From: Ottelia alismoides
Lineage: Eukaryota > Streptophyta > Magnoliopsida > Alismatales > Hydrocharitaceae
NCBI GenBank assembly: GCA_037367405.1
Contig: JAZKJV010010755.1
Location: 372,001 to 436,000, forward strand
Length of the DNA: 64,000 bases
Reading direction: 5' to 3'
Part shown: positions 35,201-46,223 of the stretch, piece after piece
Position numbering within the stretch: the stretch's first letter is position 1
Layout: the number at the start of each line of letters is the position of its first letter
Position numbers and translations under genes: made by a program
The notes under the pieces: generated by a model
What the model saw: only the letters and a program-made list of their open reading frames with translations
What the model was told of the DNA's origin: nothing
Databases searched by the model: none

Positions 35201-38200
35201 GCACAAACAAGCGCAAGACTCACCCTCATAATCCAGGAATAAAGGTGGCAAGTCCGAAAAGCATATCCTCACAATGGCCACAGTTAATGCAATCAGCAAC
35301 CCCCCAGACAAAAAGACATATATGGAGCACCTCTTGTGCGTTGTCAGATGCTTAATTAGGAATTTGAACGAACACTGCTCAACAGCGGGTCTTCTGTCAA
35401 CCCGATGCCAGCCTCACTACTTACAGAATTAAGGCTAGGACCACTCAAACCTACAAAGATGATTTTGCAATTTGTAGACAAATCAGTTGAGCGTCTTAGG
35501 GGCTTGTTGGAGGATGTGATAGTCACGGTCTAGGGGAAGCAGCTCCTGGCCGATTTTGTGGTATTGGATTGGACATCCCCGCTCCATTGCTCCTGACCCC
35601 AATTATACTTGGATGACCATTCTTGCGGACGTCAAATGCAGTGGTGAACTATGGGACTGGAGAAATCACTTTTGGCGCTGGCAGTGAAACAATCAAAGTA
35701 GAGACCCTGCCCGAGGGAGCACCAGAAGAACGAACATCTGCATCTTACGCAAGGGTTATTGAATCTTTTGATGACTGCGACTTTTTGGCAGAAATTCAAG
35801 ATACCAACTTATTCTTGGAGTACAATGAGATCCACGAACTCCTCTGCCCTGAGGAGGGTTTGGAAACCGCAGTCGAATTTCCCCTTATCGATCAGGATGA
35901 GGCGCTTGCTGACACACTGCATGAAATTTCTGTGGGGGTGATGTGCCTTCATGATCAAGAGCAAATTGTCGAAGAGTCTTGTGATGAAGAAGAAATCATT
36001 GAAACATTCTGTCAAGATTTGAATAAAGAGGAAGAGCAGAGTATGGTGGACACCGAATAGGTGAAAGAATGGCCACCTGCATTAATAGATGAAGTCACTT
36101 CTGAAGCAGCTCCGATCCCACCAGAGTTAAAACCCTTGCCCTCCAACATGAAATATGCCTTTCTTGCTGGAGAACCTAACATGCACTCGGTCATTATCAA
36201 TGCGCACCTGACCGAAGACCAAGAATTTCGTCTGATGGAGGTTCTTGAATGCAACCGCAAGGCGGTAGGCTGGAGAACTACGGATCTCCATGGGATCAAT
36301 CCATCACTGTGATCGCATCGTATTTTTCTGGAAGAAGATTGCAAGCCCTCTCGAGAACTTCAGATATGATTAAATCCTAATCTGCAGGAGGTTGTTATGA
36401 AGGAAATTCAGAAATGGTGTGATGCAGTATTCATTTATCCCATCTCCGACAGTAAATGGGTGAACCCATTGCATGTAGTGCCAAAGAAATCATGGATCAC
36501 CATCATGAAGAATGATAAAGGAGAGGAGATTGCAACCAGAGTACCTACCTCTTGGAGAGTTTGTGTAGATTACGGAAGACTTAACCTCACCACCAATAAG
36601 GACCACTTTCCTTTACTTTTCATCGATCAGATCTTGGAGAGATTAGCCGCGAAGGAATATTTCTACTTCTTGAATGGATACTTTGGATATAACCAAGTTG
36701 CTATTGCTCTTGAAGACCAAGATAAGACAACGTTCACCTGTCCTTTTGGTACATATACCTTCAGACGGATGCCGTTAGGGCTTTGCAGCGCCCCAGCCAC
36801 ATTTCAGAGGTGTATGCTTGCAGTTTTTGCCGATATGGTGGGAAGCTTTCTTGAGGTCTTTATGGACAATTTTTTTTCGATCTATGGGGATTCATTTGAT
36901 CAATGTATGGATTATTTAGACCGAGTCTTACGGAGGTGCTGCGAAGTAAATCTTGTGCTCTCATGGGAGAAGAGCAACTTCATGGTGACCGAAGGAATCG
37001 TGCTGGGTCACGTTGTTTCTAAACGTGGCATGGAGGTTGACCCATCCAAGGTGGAGGTAATTTCCAAACTGGAGCCACCTACAACAATCAAACAAGTCAG
37101 GTCATTCTTGGGCCATGTCGGTTTTTACCAATGATTCATCAAAGATTTCAGCAAACTGGCCAGACCGTTGACTGAGCTGCTCGGCAAGGAGAATGAATTC
37201 ATTGTGAATGACCGTGTGCTCCTCACCTTTAATCAAGTAAAAGAACTCATCATGCAAGCCCCATCTTGTAGCCACCTATCTGGACTCAGGTTTTTGAGAT
37301 AATGACTGATGCGTCAGATTATGCAATTAGTGCTGTACTTGGACGGCGGAAAGATAATGTACCGTTTGCGATTCACTACACTAGACGAACGCTTGACGAA
37401 GCCCAGCGAAACTACACTGTCACTGAAAAGGAGTGGCTAGCAGTAATCTTCTCCTTGGAAAAGTTCAGATCCTACCTCTTTGGATCCAAAGTGATCGTTT
37501 ACACGGATCATTCGACCATTCGGTATTTATAATAGAAGAAGGACGCCAATCCACGTCTTATTCGCTGGATCCTTCTCCTCCAGGAATTTGACTTGGAAAT
37601 TAGAGATAAACCTGGGGTAAAGAATATGGTGGTCGATCGTCTACCGAGGCTTCCTGAGCGGAATCTCCTGAGCTGAACTTATAGCCTATCACAGAGACCT
37701 TTCTAGATGAGTCAATTCTTTCAGTCCCCTCGCTTCCATGGTATGCAGACATCACGAATTACCTAGTAACCAAGAAAATCCCACAGGATTGGCCTAAGCT
37801 GAAAATAGACAGATTCTTGTCTAAAATCCATTTCTACCAGTGGAAGGATCCATACTTGTTTCGTAAGGGGGTAGATTGTATCTGGAGAAAGTGTATACCT
37901 CAGGAGGAAGTTCCAAGTGTCCTCACCTTATGCCATGACCAAGATTCGGGAGGACATCATTCCAGTAGACTAACGACAACAAAAGTTCTTCAGAGCATCC
38001 TCTGGTGGCCTACACTATTCAAGGATGCATATGATTATGTCAAATGCTACACTGACTGTCAGAAGATGGGCGGAACCATCAGAATGAGAGGCACGATGCC
38101 TCTGAAATTCATTCAGATATCAGACGTCTTTGACACATGGGGCATCGACTTTACAGGCCCATTTCACAACATCCAGGGCTATGAATATATTCTGCTTGTT

Positions 38201-39073
38201 GTCGACTATGTAAGTCGCTGGGTGGAGGCTATCCCCGCCTGAACCGCTGACAGTCGGACTGTCTATCGATTCCTTGAGAGATCACATCATAGCACGGTTC
38301 GGGATTCCCAAGATTCTCATATCCGACGGGGGTAGTCATTTCATAAACAGAGAGGTGAAGAAGCTGACTCAGGAATTTTGCATTGAACATCGTGTTGCTT
38401 CACCCTACCACCCGCAGTCCAATGGCTTAGCTGAATGTTCAAACAGGGAGATCAAGACAATTTTACAGAAGCTTGTGCGTCCGAATCGCAAGAACTGGTC
38501 TAAACTGCTTTATTCCATTCTTTGGGCATAAAGAACAGAATGTCTCCCTATCGCCTTGTGTATGGCAAGCCATGTCATCTGCCCGTTGAATTAATTCACA
38601 AATCTTTATGGGCCATTAACATATGTAATTTGGACTCTGAGAAAGCAAGAAAGAACAGAAAATTGGATCTGAACAGATTATTGGAATTCAGAGATTATGC
38701 ATACGACAACAGAATAATGTACAAGGAGAAGGTCAAAACGTGGCATGACTAGCATATTCGCCGCAAGTCCTTCGAGTAAAATCAGAAGGTGTGGCTGTTT
38801 GATGCGAAATTAAAGATCTTTCCAAGAAAATTGAAGAGCAAATGGATTGGGCCGTTTATGGTTAAGCATGTGCATGACAATGGAAGTGTATTGATATATA
38901 ATTTGTCAACTGACGTACAACCATTTATAGTCAATGGACAACTTCTGAAGCCTTACCGTGAACATGATACATTCATATATGTCGTTCACTCTATTCAAGT
39001 AATCTACAAGGATGAGTCGAATATTTCCAAAACATCAGAAGAAGGCAAAGCAGAGAAAAACATTTTTGAATGA
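32293..39073 (+). pseudogene. Gag-pol polyprotein of D, inactivated
   Basis: From the ATG at 32293 one frame carries gag (about 33080-33570, FPFSLQDKT; HEAWERFKDL), interrupted by TGA/TAG/TAA codons including 33223 (TAG where A has Trp). Between about 34040 and 34800 the frame shifts and includes the ITLRSGRAL motif. The first frame returns at about 34876 with a decayed protease (about 35385-35620; stop at 35614 inside LG-PFL). Reverse transcriptase is at 36397-37290, with FMDN at 36862-36870 where FMDD is catalytic. RNase H (37302-37660, MTDASDY), integrase zinc and core (37930-38480, stop at 38240 where A has CGA) and a WIGPFMV GPY/F module (about 38842) follow in shifting frames. Identity as Athila/Tat-type pol is certain. 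The protein cannot be made as one piece and reverse transcriptase should be inactive. Confidence 0.93.
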
Positions 39074-39140
39074 CTTTTCTTCTTTTCTTCTTTTCCTCCT
39101 CTCTTGTTCTACCGACATGATGGCATCCCCTTCATCACTG

Positions 39141-39647
39141 CTACACTTAGGATGTACTTTATCCTAAGTATAGGGGGGATGCGCATCCCGAGTTGTTCAT
39201 ACTCATCTTATGATCTCTTTTCTTCTTTTCCTCGTCTATCTTTTTTATCTACCGAAAAGGTGTCACCCCTTTTTGTCAGACTTCTATACTTAGGACGTAC
39301 TTTGTCCTAAATATAGGGCGGTGTGCGCCCCGAGTGATTCTATTCTTTGATCCTCACCTTTGTCTCCTCTTCTTGTCAATACTTAGGGATATCTTACCCT
39401 AAGTATAGGGGGAGACAGTTCGAGTATGATCTGTTCATTCCCACCCTTGACCCTCCCTGCTTTGTGTATAGTCTGCTATACTTAGGATTATTTGATCCTA
39501 AGTATAGGGGGACGGTCAACTTCTCATTCGTTCATTCCTTCATCCCTTATTCATTTATTCTTTAGACTTTTCTCTACTCAGTACGAGTTATGTCTTCTCT
39601 TTTCTCTCTATTCTATGAGGACATAGCTCAAGTTAAGTATAGGGGGG
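39141..39647 (+). repeat. Hairpin and polypurine array of D
   Basis: There are four hairpins: 39141-39173 (stem end GGAT/ATCC, loop GTACTTT), 39284-39316 (GGAC/GTCC, same loop), 39377-39408 (GGG/CCC) and 39476-39507 (13-bp arms, six-base loop). A lone TTAAGTATAGGGGGG lies at 39633-39647. The outer stem GTACGAGTTATG (39581-39592) and CATAACTCGTAC (39676-39687) is a perfect 12-bp pair enclosing that half-site. Confidence 0.88.
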
Positions 39648-39687
39648 TCGTATATACTGCATATATACTTTAGCCATAACTCGTACT

Positions 39688-41603
39688 TTCGTATTTTTAC
39701 TAATAACTATGGCTAATTATACTTATAAAATTCATTAAAAACCTTAATAAAATGATGTGATTATTCCTCAAAGTCTTTTTGTATTTACTGAGTAATAAAT
39801 CAGGTGAAAATATTTTTTGCAAAATGTTTGAAAATTCTTTTGAAAACTTATTGAAAACTATTTGGAAAATGTTTTGTTACATGTTTTCAACCTTTGTAAA
39901 AATATTTTGATTGCAAAATCATTTTCTTTGTGTGAAATAAAAAGGTTTGAAAAATAATTTGCAAATGGTTTGAAAAATGGTTGCAAAAATATGTGAACAA
40001 TCTATATATTGTTTGGAAAACCTTTGCAAAATGATTTTCAAATGAATGTACATGTTTGTAAAAACTATTTGTAAAAATTATTTTGGACTATGGTTTTCAA
40101 AATTATTTGAAAAACCTTTGTCAAATAAGTTTGAGGAATACTTACGTCTCACCAAAATTCACTATATCTTTTTATAAAATTGACCACTTACCCTTGTAAA
40201 TTCTTAAAATCCACTTCTTTGTAAATACAAGATGCATCCCCGAGTAAATATTTGTACCTAGTTTTTTGCCAAAACCTTTTTGTTTTCAAATATCCCAAAA
40301 ACATTTGCAAAATTAAAATCCAAAAACATTTGAAAAATCTCTTTGAAAAATACAAAAAATGCATATGCATCATCTTTTCAAAAACCCATAAAAAGTTCAA
40401 AATCTTTGAAAATTGCATCACAAAAATATTTTATGCATAGCATTTGCATAACATGAGCATTTTTCCGATTGAGTTTGATAGTTGAACGAGTCTAACTAAA
40501 ATCGGAAGATTGGAGCTTGGTTGGACCTTAAATCTACCTAATTAACAGGAACCTTATAGGAGATGGAATTGAGGTACGTCAGGTCTAGTTGACTTAATTC
40601 TTTGAGGATCACAAGACTTGGTTCAATGGATCCTTGACTGCCTAAGTAGAGTATTTCGGAGCACATGCACGACTCTTGTTGATAATGATCTAACTTGGAC
40701 ACCTACACCTTTCACTTGGCTCAACTCAGTTGGAGTGGTGAGGGGGTTGGATTTGCCGGTATGAGACGCACACAGGTGGAAACACTTGTCCTCCTCTAGG
40801 GAGTGAAGTGTATCCCAACCCATCTGGTGATGATGAGTTTCGAGGACAGGAGATTGTGGGTTTCAACAAAGTTTTAAAAGAGGGATAGTCTACTGTCTCA
40901 AGAGGAAAAACTCCCTATGTAAGTGCTGCTGTGTATAGTATTCAAAAAAATTCAAAAAGCAAAAACTCCAAAAAAGTGGATAGGCCTATACAAAAATAAA
41001 AATGCCTGCCGGAGTGTACATATATGTAAAGTCAAATAAGCAAGCTTGAGCTTCAAAGTTAAATCTTGTGAGCTTGCAGCTGGATGACTTAACTACACTG
41101 GTCTTGCATCGTAGGATAGGTGGCTACACTGGCTACCGTCCATTCTTCCTTCACCCCCTCCTCTTGAGCTGGTTGCCACTTGAACTTAGAATGGAATACC
41201 CTGCTCCTTGAGGAATGAGTTGTTGGATTGGGGAATCATTGGGTTGTCATACTGGAGAAGTCAGTCTCTTTGTCATTTCAGTTGGGGAGAGCCACCATCA
41301 CTTACACTGTACGAGTCAGATTCATAGTCATAAGTGTTTGCGTATGAGTTTAAATATTTCTGACCTGGCTATTGAGGAGACTTGAGCAGAGTTTTGGGAT
41401 TCTCGAAGGCTGTTGAATTTCAAATCCGGTTCTCATTAAGGTTCTGCCTGCACTAAAATTCCAAAGGTCCGACTTAAGCTCCAAACTTTGATTTTGTGAA
41501 GACAAGTTTGATAATTAATCTTAATCCATCTTTCTTCTTTTTCTTTTCTTTGTTTTTCTTTCTGCACTTATGGCATAATTTTTTTTTAGGGACTAGCAAA
41601 GGC
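39688..41603 (+). other. 3' non-coding region of D
   Basis: The first part (39780-40110) is AT-rich, with runs of A at 10-14 base spacing. From about 40440 to 41520 lies the block shared with A, C and E, including the CTTGAGCTGGTTGCCACTTG segment near 41164. No gene is seen. Confidence 0.55.
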
Positions 41604-41616
41604 AAGTATAGGGGGA
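41604..41616 (+). other. Polypurine tract of D
   Basis: AAGTATAGGGGGA stands directly before TGATGAATCC. It repeats the AAGTATAGGGG of the upstream hairpin array. Confidence 0.85.
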
Positions 41617-44600
41617 TGATGAATCCATGTTTCATCATCATTATTCTATTATTTTGGCCTTAAAAACCCTAGTAAATGCGTGTAAATAGGCTTAATTTGG
41701 GCATTTTAGCATTCATGCATCATTATGTAAATAGTGTATAAAATACAGTTTTTAACGCTAAACTTATAGAATAAAGAAAAGAAAAGAAAAAGAATAAAAT
41801 ATTGTAAATATTTTATAACTAGGCATCTCGATGGCTAGGTCGACAAGGAATAAAGTAGAGGGAGATAAGGGCCAAAATACAATAAAAATACCTTTTTTTT
41901 CATTCATTCTTTATTCATTTTCAGACCTATTTTTTGATTCAACTTTTTATACTTCAAATAAATAAAATTTGAACATAAAAGTTGTAAATAATTAAATATA
42001 GAAAAATACAAAATTAATTTTACTCAAAAATAATGTACAGATAAAAAGTAATGATCTGAATAAGATCCCAGAATCCCAACTTCGTAGACCTGTATCTCGC
42101 AAATAAAAACTCGAAATGCGTCAAACTCACCTTTAATTGTTTATAATTTTAAATCAGCTACTTAATGGAGGTGGTTTCGTATTTTGCGGAGGTACGGTTT
42201 GAAAGTTGAGTTTTGGACCCCTATTGTATCCTCGTATAGATTAAAATATTCATTTTATTTATTATTCATTATTTTATACTTGTATATTGTTATAATTTTG
42301 TGAACATTATTTATAATATATATGTACATTAAAACATGAATAAAAGCCTCAATAAAATACAAAATAAAATACTTGTATATGACATACCTAGGTATAATAC
42401 CTGTATATATACCTACCTAATTAATACTTTTATTTTATTAAGTGTATAAAAAACTTAAGAAAATAAAATAGAAATATATTTAAGTGTATAAAATATTTTA
42501 TAAATTTATAAAATGATAAAAAAAAATAAATCAAATGTACAAAATAAAAATAAAATATTAAAATATATAGATATGTATATACCTATATAAGCCTAAAAAG
42601 GTAACTTGTATTTTTATACCTCAAAAAAAAAATAAAAATCATAATAAAATGAGTTATAAAATAATAAACATTTTTATTTTATAACAAAAAATTAATAAAA
42701 TCGTTTATTATTTTAAATCAAATTAACAATCCTTTTTTTCCAAGGAATTTTCTCGTTGGTCCATGTGGACCAACCAGAAAACTCCGTTGGTTGACCTCAG
42801 TCAACTCTCTGACCGAGGTCTGGACCCTGTCAGACATTGGTTTTTGTCCGTTTTTGACGATTTTTGTAAGCTGCGCCTTTCATCGTTTGGCTTCTATTCC
42901 TTCTTGACTTTTGTTCGCCACATATCGAGGATACACACCCTTAGCTCCCCTCTGGGATTGCAACACCGATTCATAAAGATACACCTCGTTCTTTGGGCTG
43001 TGTCCACCACTTCGCCAACTCTTCAAATAGGGCCCCCGACTTCCCTTCCAATTTCGATCACTCCTCCACCGCCTAAACCCTAACCATAGATCTCGACGAC
43101 GTCCCTGGTGATAGCAGGAACACGTTGGGCTCTTTAGGGAACCAAGGAGGTGTCAAATCGAGGTGAATCCCATCGCCGGAGTCCTCGCTAGAGTACCTTC
43201 CAACGCCGCCTTGGTGAGGCTTTCTTTCTCCTTATTCTGTCATTCTTTAGCCCTTAGGTAGCTGGACACCCTCCCCTGCATTTCGCCATCCACTTTATCT
43301 CATTTAATCATCCCCACATCACTCGGATCTCACGTTGGACGGCTTCGAGTTTCACCGGCCGACGTCGAGCTATTTCTTCACTGCCGCTCGTGTTTTTCCA
43401 CCCTCCGTGGGGTCGAGGCAACCTGCCCTCGACCCTTTCACGCTTTTCTGCAGGTGTTCCTAGAGCTCACCAGCTCCGACACCCCTAGCGAGTTGGAGCC
43501 ACCAGGAGCAAGAGGAGGACCGTAGGAACGAATCCCGGCCGTTGTGGAGCTTGAAGGAACGCCGGAGGCCGAGAACGAGCTCGGGGAAAGATGCCTTGCC
43601 GGAGTTTCTTCCCTGTTCCTCCACCTCGGCCCTCATCCGTTCGATCTGGCCAGTTCTTCCCACGCTACAGCTAGCGTTGGATCTCGCTCGCTATCAGCCG
43701 TCGATCATCTCCAGCATATCTAATCACCGCCGTCCGCGCGAAGCGTCATCGCGCGATCTGGAGCTGTCACGTGTCTAAGTGAATCCATCAGCGCCGTTGG
43801 ATCGCGCGCAAGGGGGTAATTTTGTGTAATACCCCCTGCCTTTTTGTATTTAATATCTAATCTACAAACATTCATCTGCAACGTATTATATTTTGTAATA
43901 TTTAGGATAAAACCCCTGGACATGCCATTTATTGCACCCAGGTCCTTCGCCACATCACCTCACTTGCCTGTACGCGTGAGGGAACGAGCATTTTGGAAGG
44001 ACCTCGTAGGGTTCTGTTATTTCGTTTCAGTCCATGAAAATTTTATTGTAGTGTAATATTTTGGATGTTTTGCATGTTAGCCTTTGGTGGTTTGTGATTT
44101 TGCATATATACCCCTGCCCAATCACGTGCACAGTGTGCGTGACCTTGGTCTTTTTGCAAAAACCCCCTCCCGGGTTTAGGTATTGTATCAGGTCCTGGAA
44201 CTTGTTTACTACGTTGCATATTTTGTGTGAAAATTGCATGCAGGCCGCTAAGCTTTTCTATATTTAGAAAAATACCTCTGCCGGAATGTATTTTCTTGTT
44301 GTTTCTAGTATTTATTTCATGCAACTATAAACTTCGAAAAAATCTACAAAAATAACCTTGTGTTCCTATTGCATAGTAGTTTCACGTCATATTTTTATTT
44401 TCCATTTTATTGCATTTTCATATTTATAAAAATTTTCAAACACGTATTTTCAGCACTGTTCACATCAGAAAATACATAAAAAGTACACAACATTTTTGAA
44501 AAATTCCAAAAAAATTACATTTTGTGGGTCCTATTGTGTTTTAGCTTCAATCCAAATGTCACAAAAAATTACGAAAGAAAACTCTTAAAAAAATATAAAA

Positions 44601-45352
44601 CCCCAAAATCCTTCATAAAAATATTAAAAATTACTAAAAAATCCTAAAAATATAACCTATATTCCCTAATTTTCTCTGTCTTATTATCATTGATTTAAAA
44701 TTAATTTGAGGAAATCTGGACTCTTTTTGATATTTTTCATCCTCATTTTAATTTTGGCCAGCAACTTAGTTCACTGTTTCCTAGTATTTTTACCTTTAAA
44801 AATACCTAAAAAATTAGTAAAAATCTAGAAAAATCACAAAAATATTAGAAAAATATAAAAATCCCAAAAACTCTTTGTTCTCTGCATTTTGACTATTTTC
44901 CCCATTTTACCTCTCTCTTATCTATAGTGTATATATATTCCATATAGATATCATATTTTTATTAAAAAAAGAAAGACAAAATATAAAATAGAAAAATAAA
45001 ATAAAAAATTAGAAAATTAAAAATCAAGATATACAAATATAAATTAAAAAACTAAATAAAAAAAATAAAAAACTCATAAAAAGTCCATATTGGCTAAGTA
45101 GTTTACAAGACATAAGGCATTCGACTATTATCTAGTCTACTTTACTCCCTTGCTTCTTGTGTTCGACCCTACTTGCTTGCCATTATACATTCTTAGTAGG
45201 GTATAATAAATTTTAATCCTTTCTCTTGATTGCTTGATTGATTGTGCGGGTTAATTATTGATTAACACAAAGGCTTGAGTAGTCGCCTCAGCGTCAGTGG
45301 GTCTGATCTGTCAGACCATTACTTAGCGGCTCTCGCCCTTTTCTGTTTTTCA
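41617..45352 (+). repeat. Element D 3' LTR (3736 bp)
   Basis: It runs from TGATGAATCC to TTTTTCA. The G-box palindrome (42748-42781) has two mismatches and the G-box itself reads CATGTG. The core (42760-43830) is GC-rich, with a GGGGTCGAGG/CCTCGACCCT hairpin near 43409-43436 followed by TTTTCTGCAGGT. Short frames in the core have no homology and are not called as genes. Confidence 0.93.
42748..42781. promoter_or_regulatory. G-box palindrome, D 3' LTR copy
   Basis: Same position and arms as 28636-28669, with two substitutions that break perfect symmetry. Confidence 0.6.
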
Positions 45353-45357
45353 GTGGT
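45353..45357. repeat. Target site duplication of D, right copy
   Basis: GTGGT follows the 3' LTR CA and matches 27489-27493. Confidence 0.93.
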
Positions 45358-46223
45358 ATCTCCTTGTCCCAACCTCCTCATCCTCTTTTAATGGTTGTTC
45401 TGGCTTCCTAGAGTGCACGCACGTCTACAAGAGATGTTAACAAGGTTTCGATCTCATCGGAGGAGGCCTGGAGCTACTACTACCTAGATCTCATGTTCGA
45501 GCTTTGAAGTGCTACTTCCAGGCACTACGAGGTGCGTGCTCCTCTACATAGAGGATAACAGGCTCAAGCTAAAGGCGCTCGACCCAATGATGAATCTTTA
45601 TAGCAAGGAAATGGGAAAGATGGAAAGGTTTGGTGAAGGCAGAGGAGGGGATCTTGTTAGGACTTGATCCGTGTAGGAGCAAGGTGGAAACGGGGGGTAT
45701 TTGATGTAGACCATGATGGAGATCATAGATGAGATGAAGTGGATGTCGGAAATAGCTAAGGAACATTGAATTTGATGTCAGAGTTGAAGTCTCCATTAGT
45801 TGATTCCTAAATTTAACTAAATTGTATGCTAATTAACTAAACTAAGATTACATCTAGGCTACTAGAATGCAAATAATTCGAAATAAGTTTACCAAGAAGC
45901 TCAATTTGATCGAAGTCAAGGAGCAGATGAGGTGTCCCCGGAGCAGCTCCGATGACAACTGGATTATTGCCTTCACTGCTTTATCAGTGCAAGAAGATCT
46001 AGAGCAATACATGTTGTCACTAGGGGCTCATTAGAGGGTTGCTAATGGGGCTACATTAGTGAGAGAGGGATCAAAAAAGTAAAGGAAATCGGGGGTCAAA
46101 ATTCATAGGCTTGGTGAATTGCAAAAGTGGGAAGAAGAAGGAAGGAGGGAGGAAGGATGGTGGCTAGTGAGAAGTAGGGACATGGTGATGGAGATGGATC
46201 ATAGGGCTGTAAAATGGGGTGAA
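45358..46223 (-). repeat. Element F, piece 2
   Basis: Middle of the F LTR between the D and E insertions. It is G/A-rich on the plus strand, as in the core of E's LTR, and contains no supported gene. A 75-codon frame at 45569-45796 (minus) has no recognisable homology. Confidence 0.6.
46219..46223. repeat. Target site duplication of E, left copy
   Basis: GTGAA directly precedes TGATTAACCGCG and is repeated at 59683-59687. Confidence 0.95.

Larger units (their letters stand above)
27494..45352 (+). mobile_element. Element D: full-length Ty3/gypsy (Athila/Tat-type) retrotransposon, decayed
   Basis: This is a 17.9-kb element with both LTRs, the target duplication GTGGT, primer site, leader, gag-protease-reverse transcriptase-RNase H-integrase region, hairpin array, conserved non-coding block and polypurine tract. 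It is the only element here that once had every pol domain, and so is the best model of the autonomous parent. The 5' LTR (2980 bp) is 756 bp shorter than the 3' LTR (3736 bp) because of two gaps. A sample of about 170 bp at the LTR starts differs at roughly 5-6% of sites, so D is much older than A and B. Confidence 0.95.

Noticed and set aside
35614..35616. Programmed stop readthrough at the protease TGA
   Set aside because: The following CCA does not match known plant readthrough contexts, and D carries many other stops. CpG decay is simpler, so this is kept only as an alternative.
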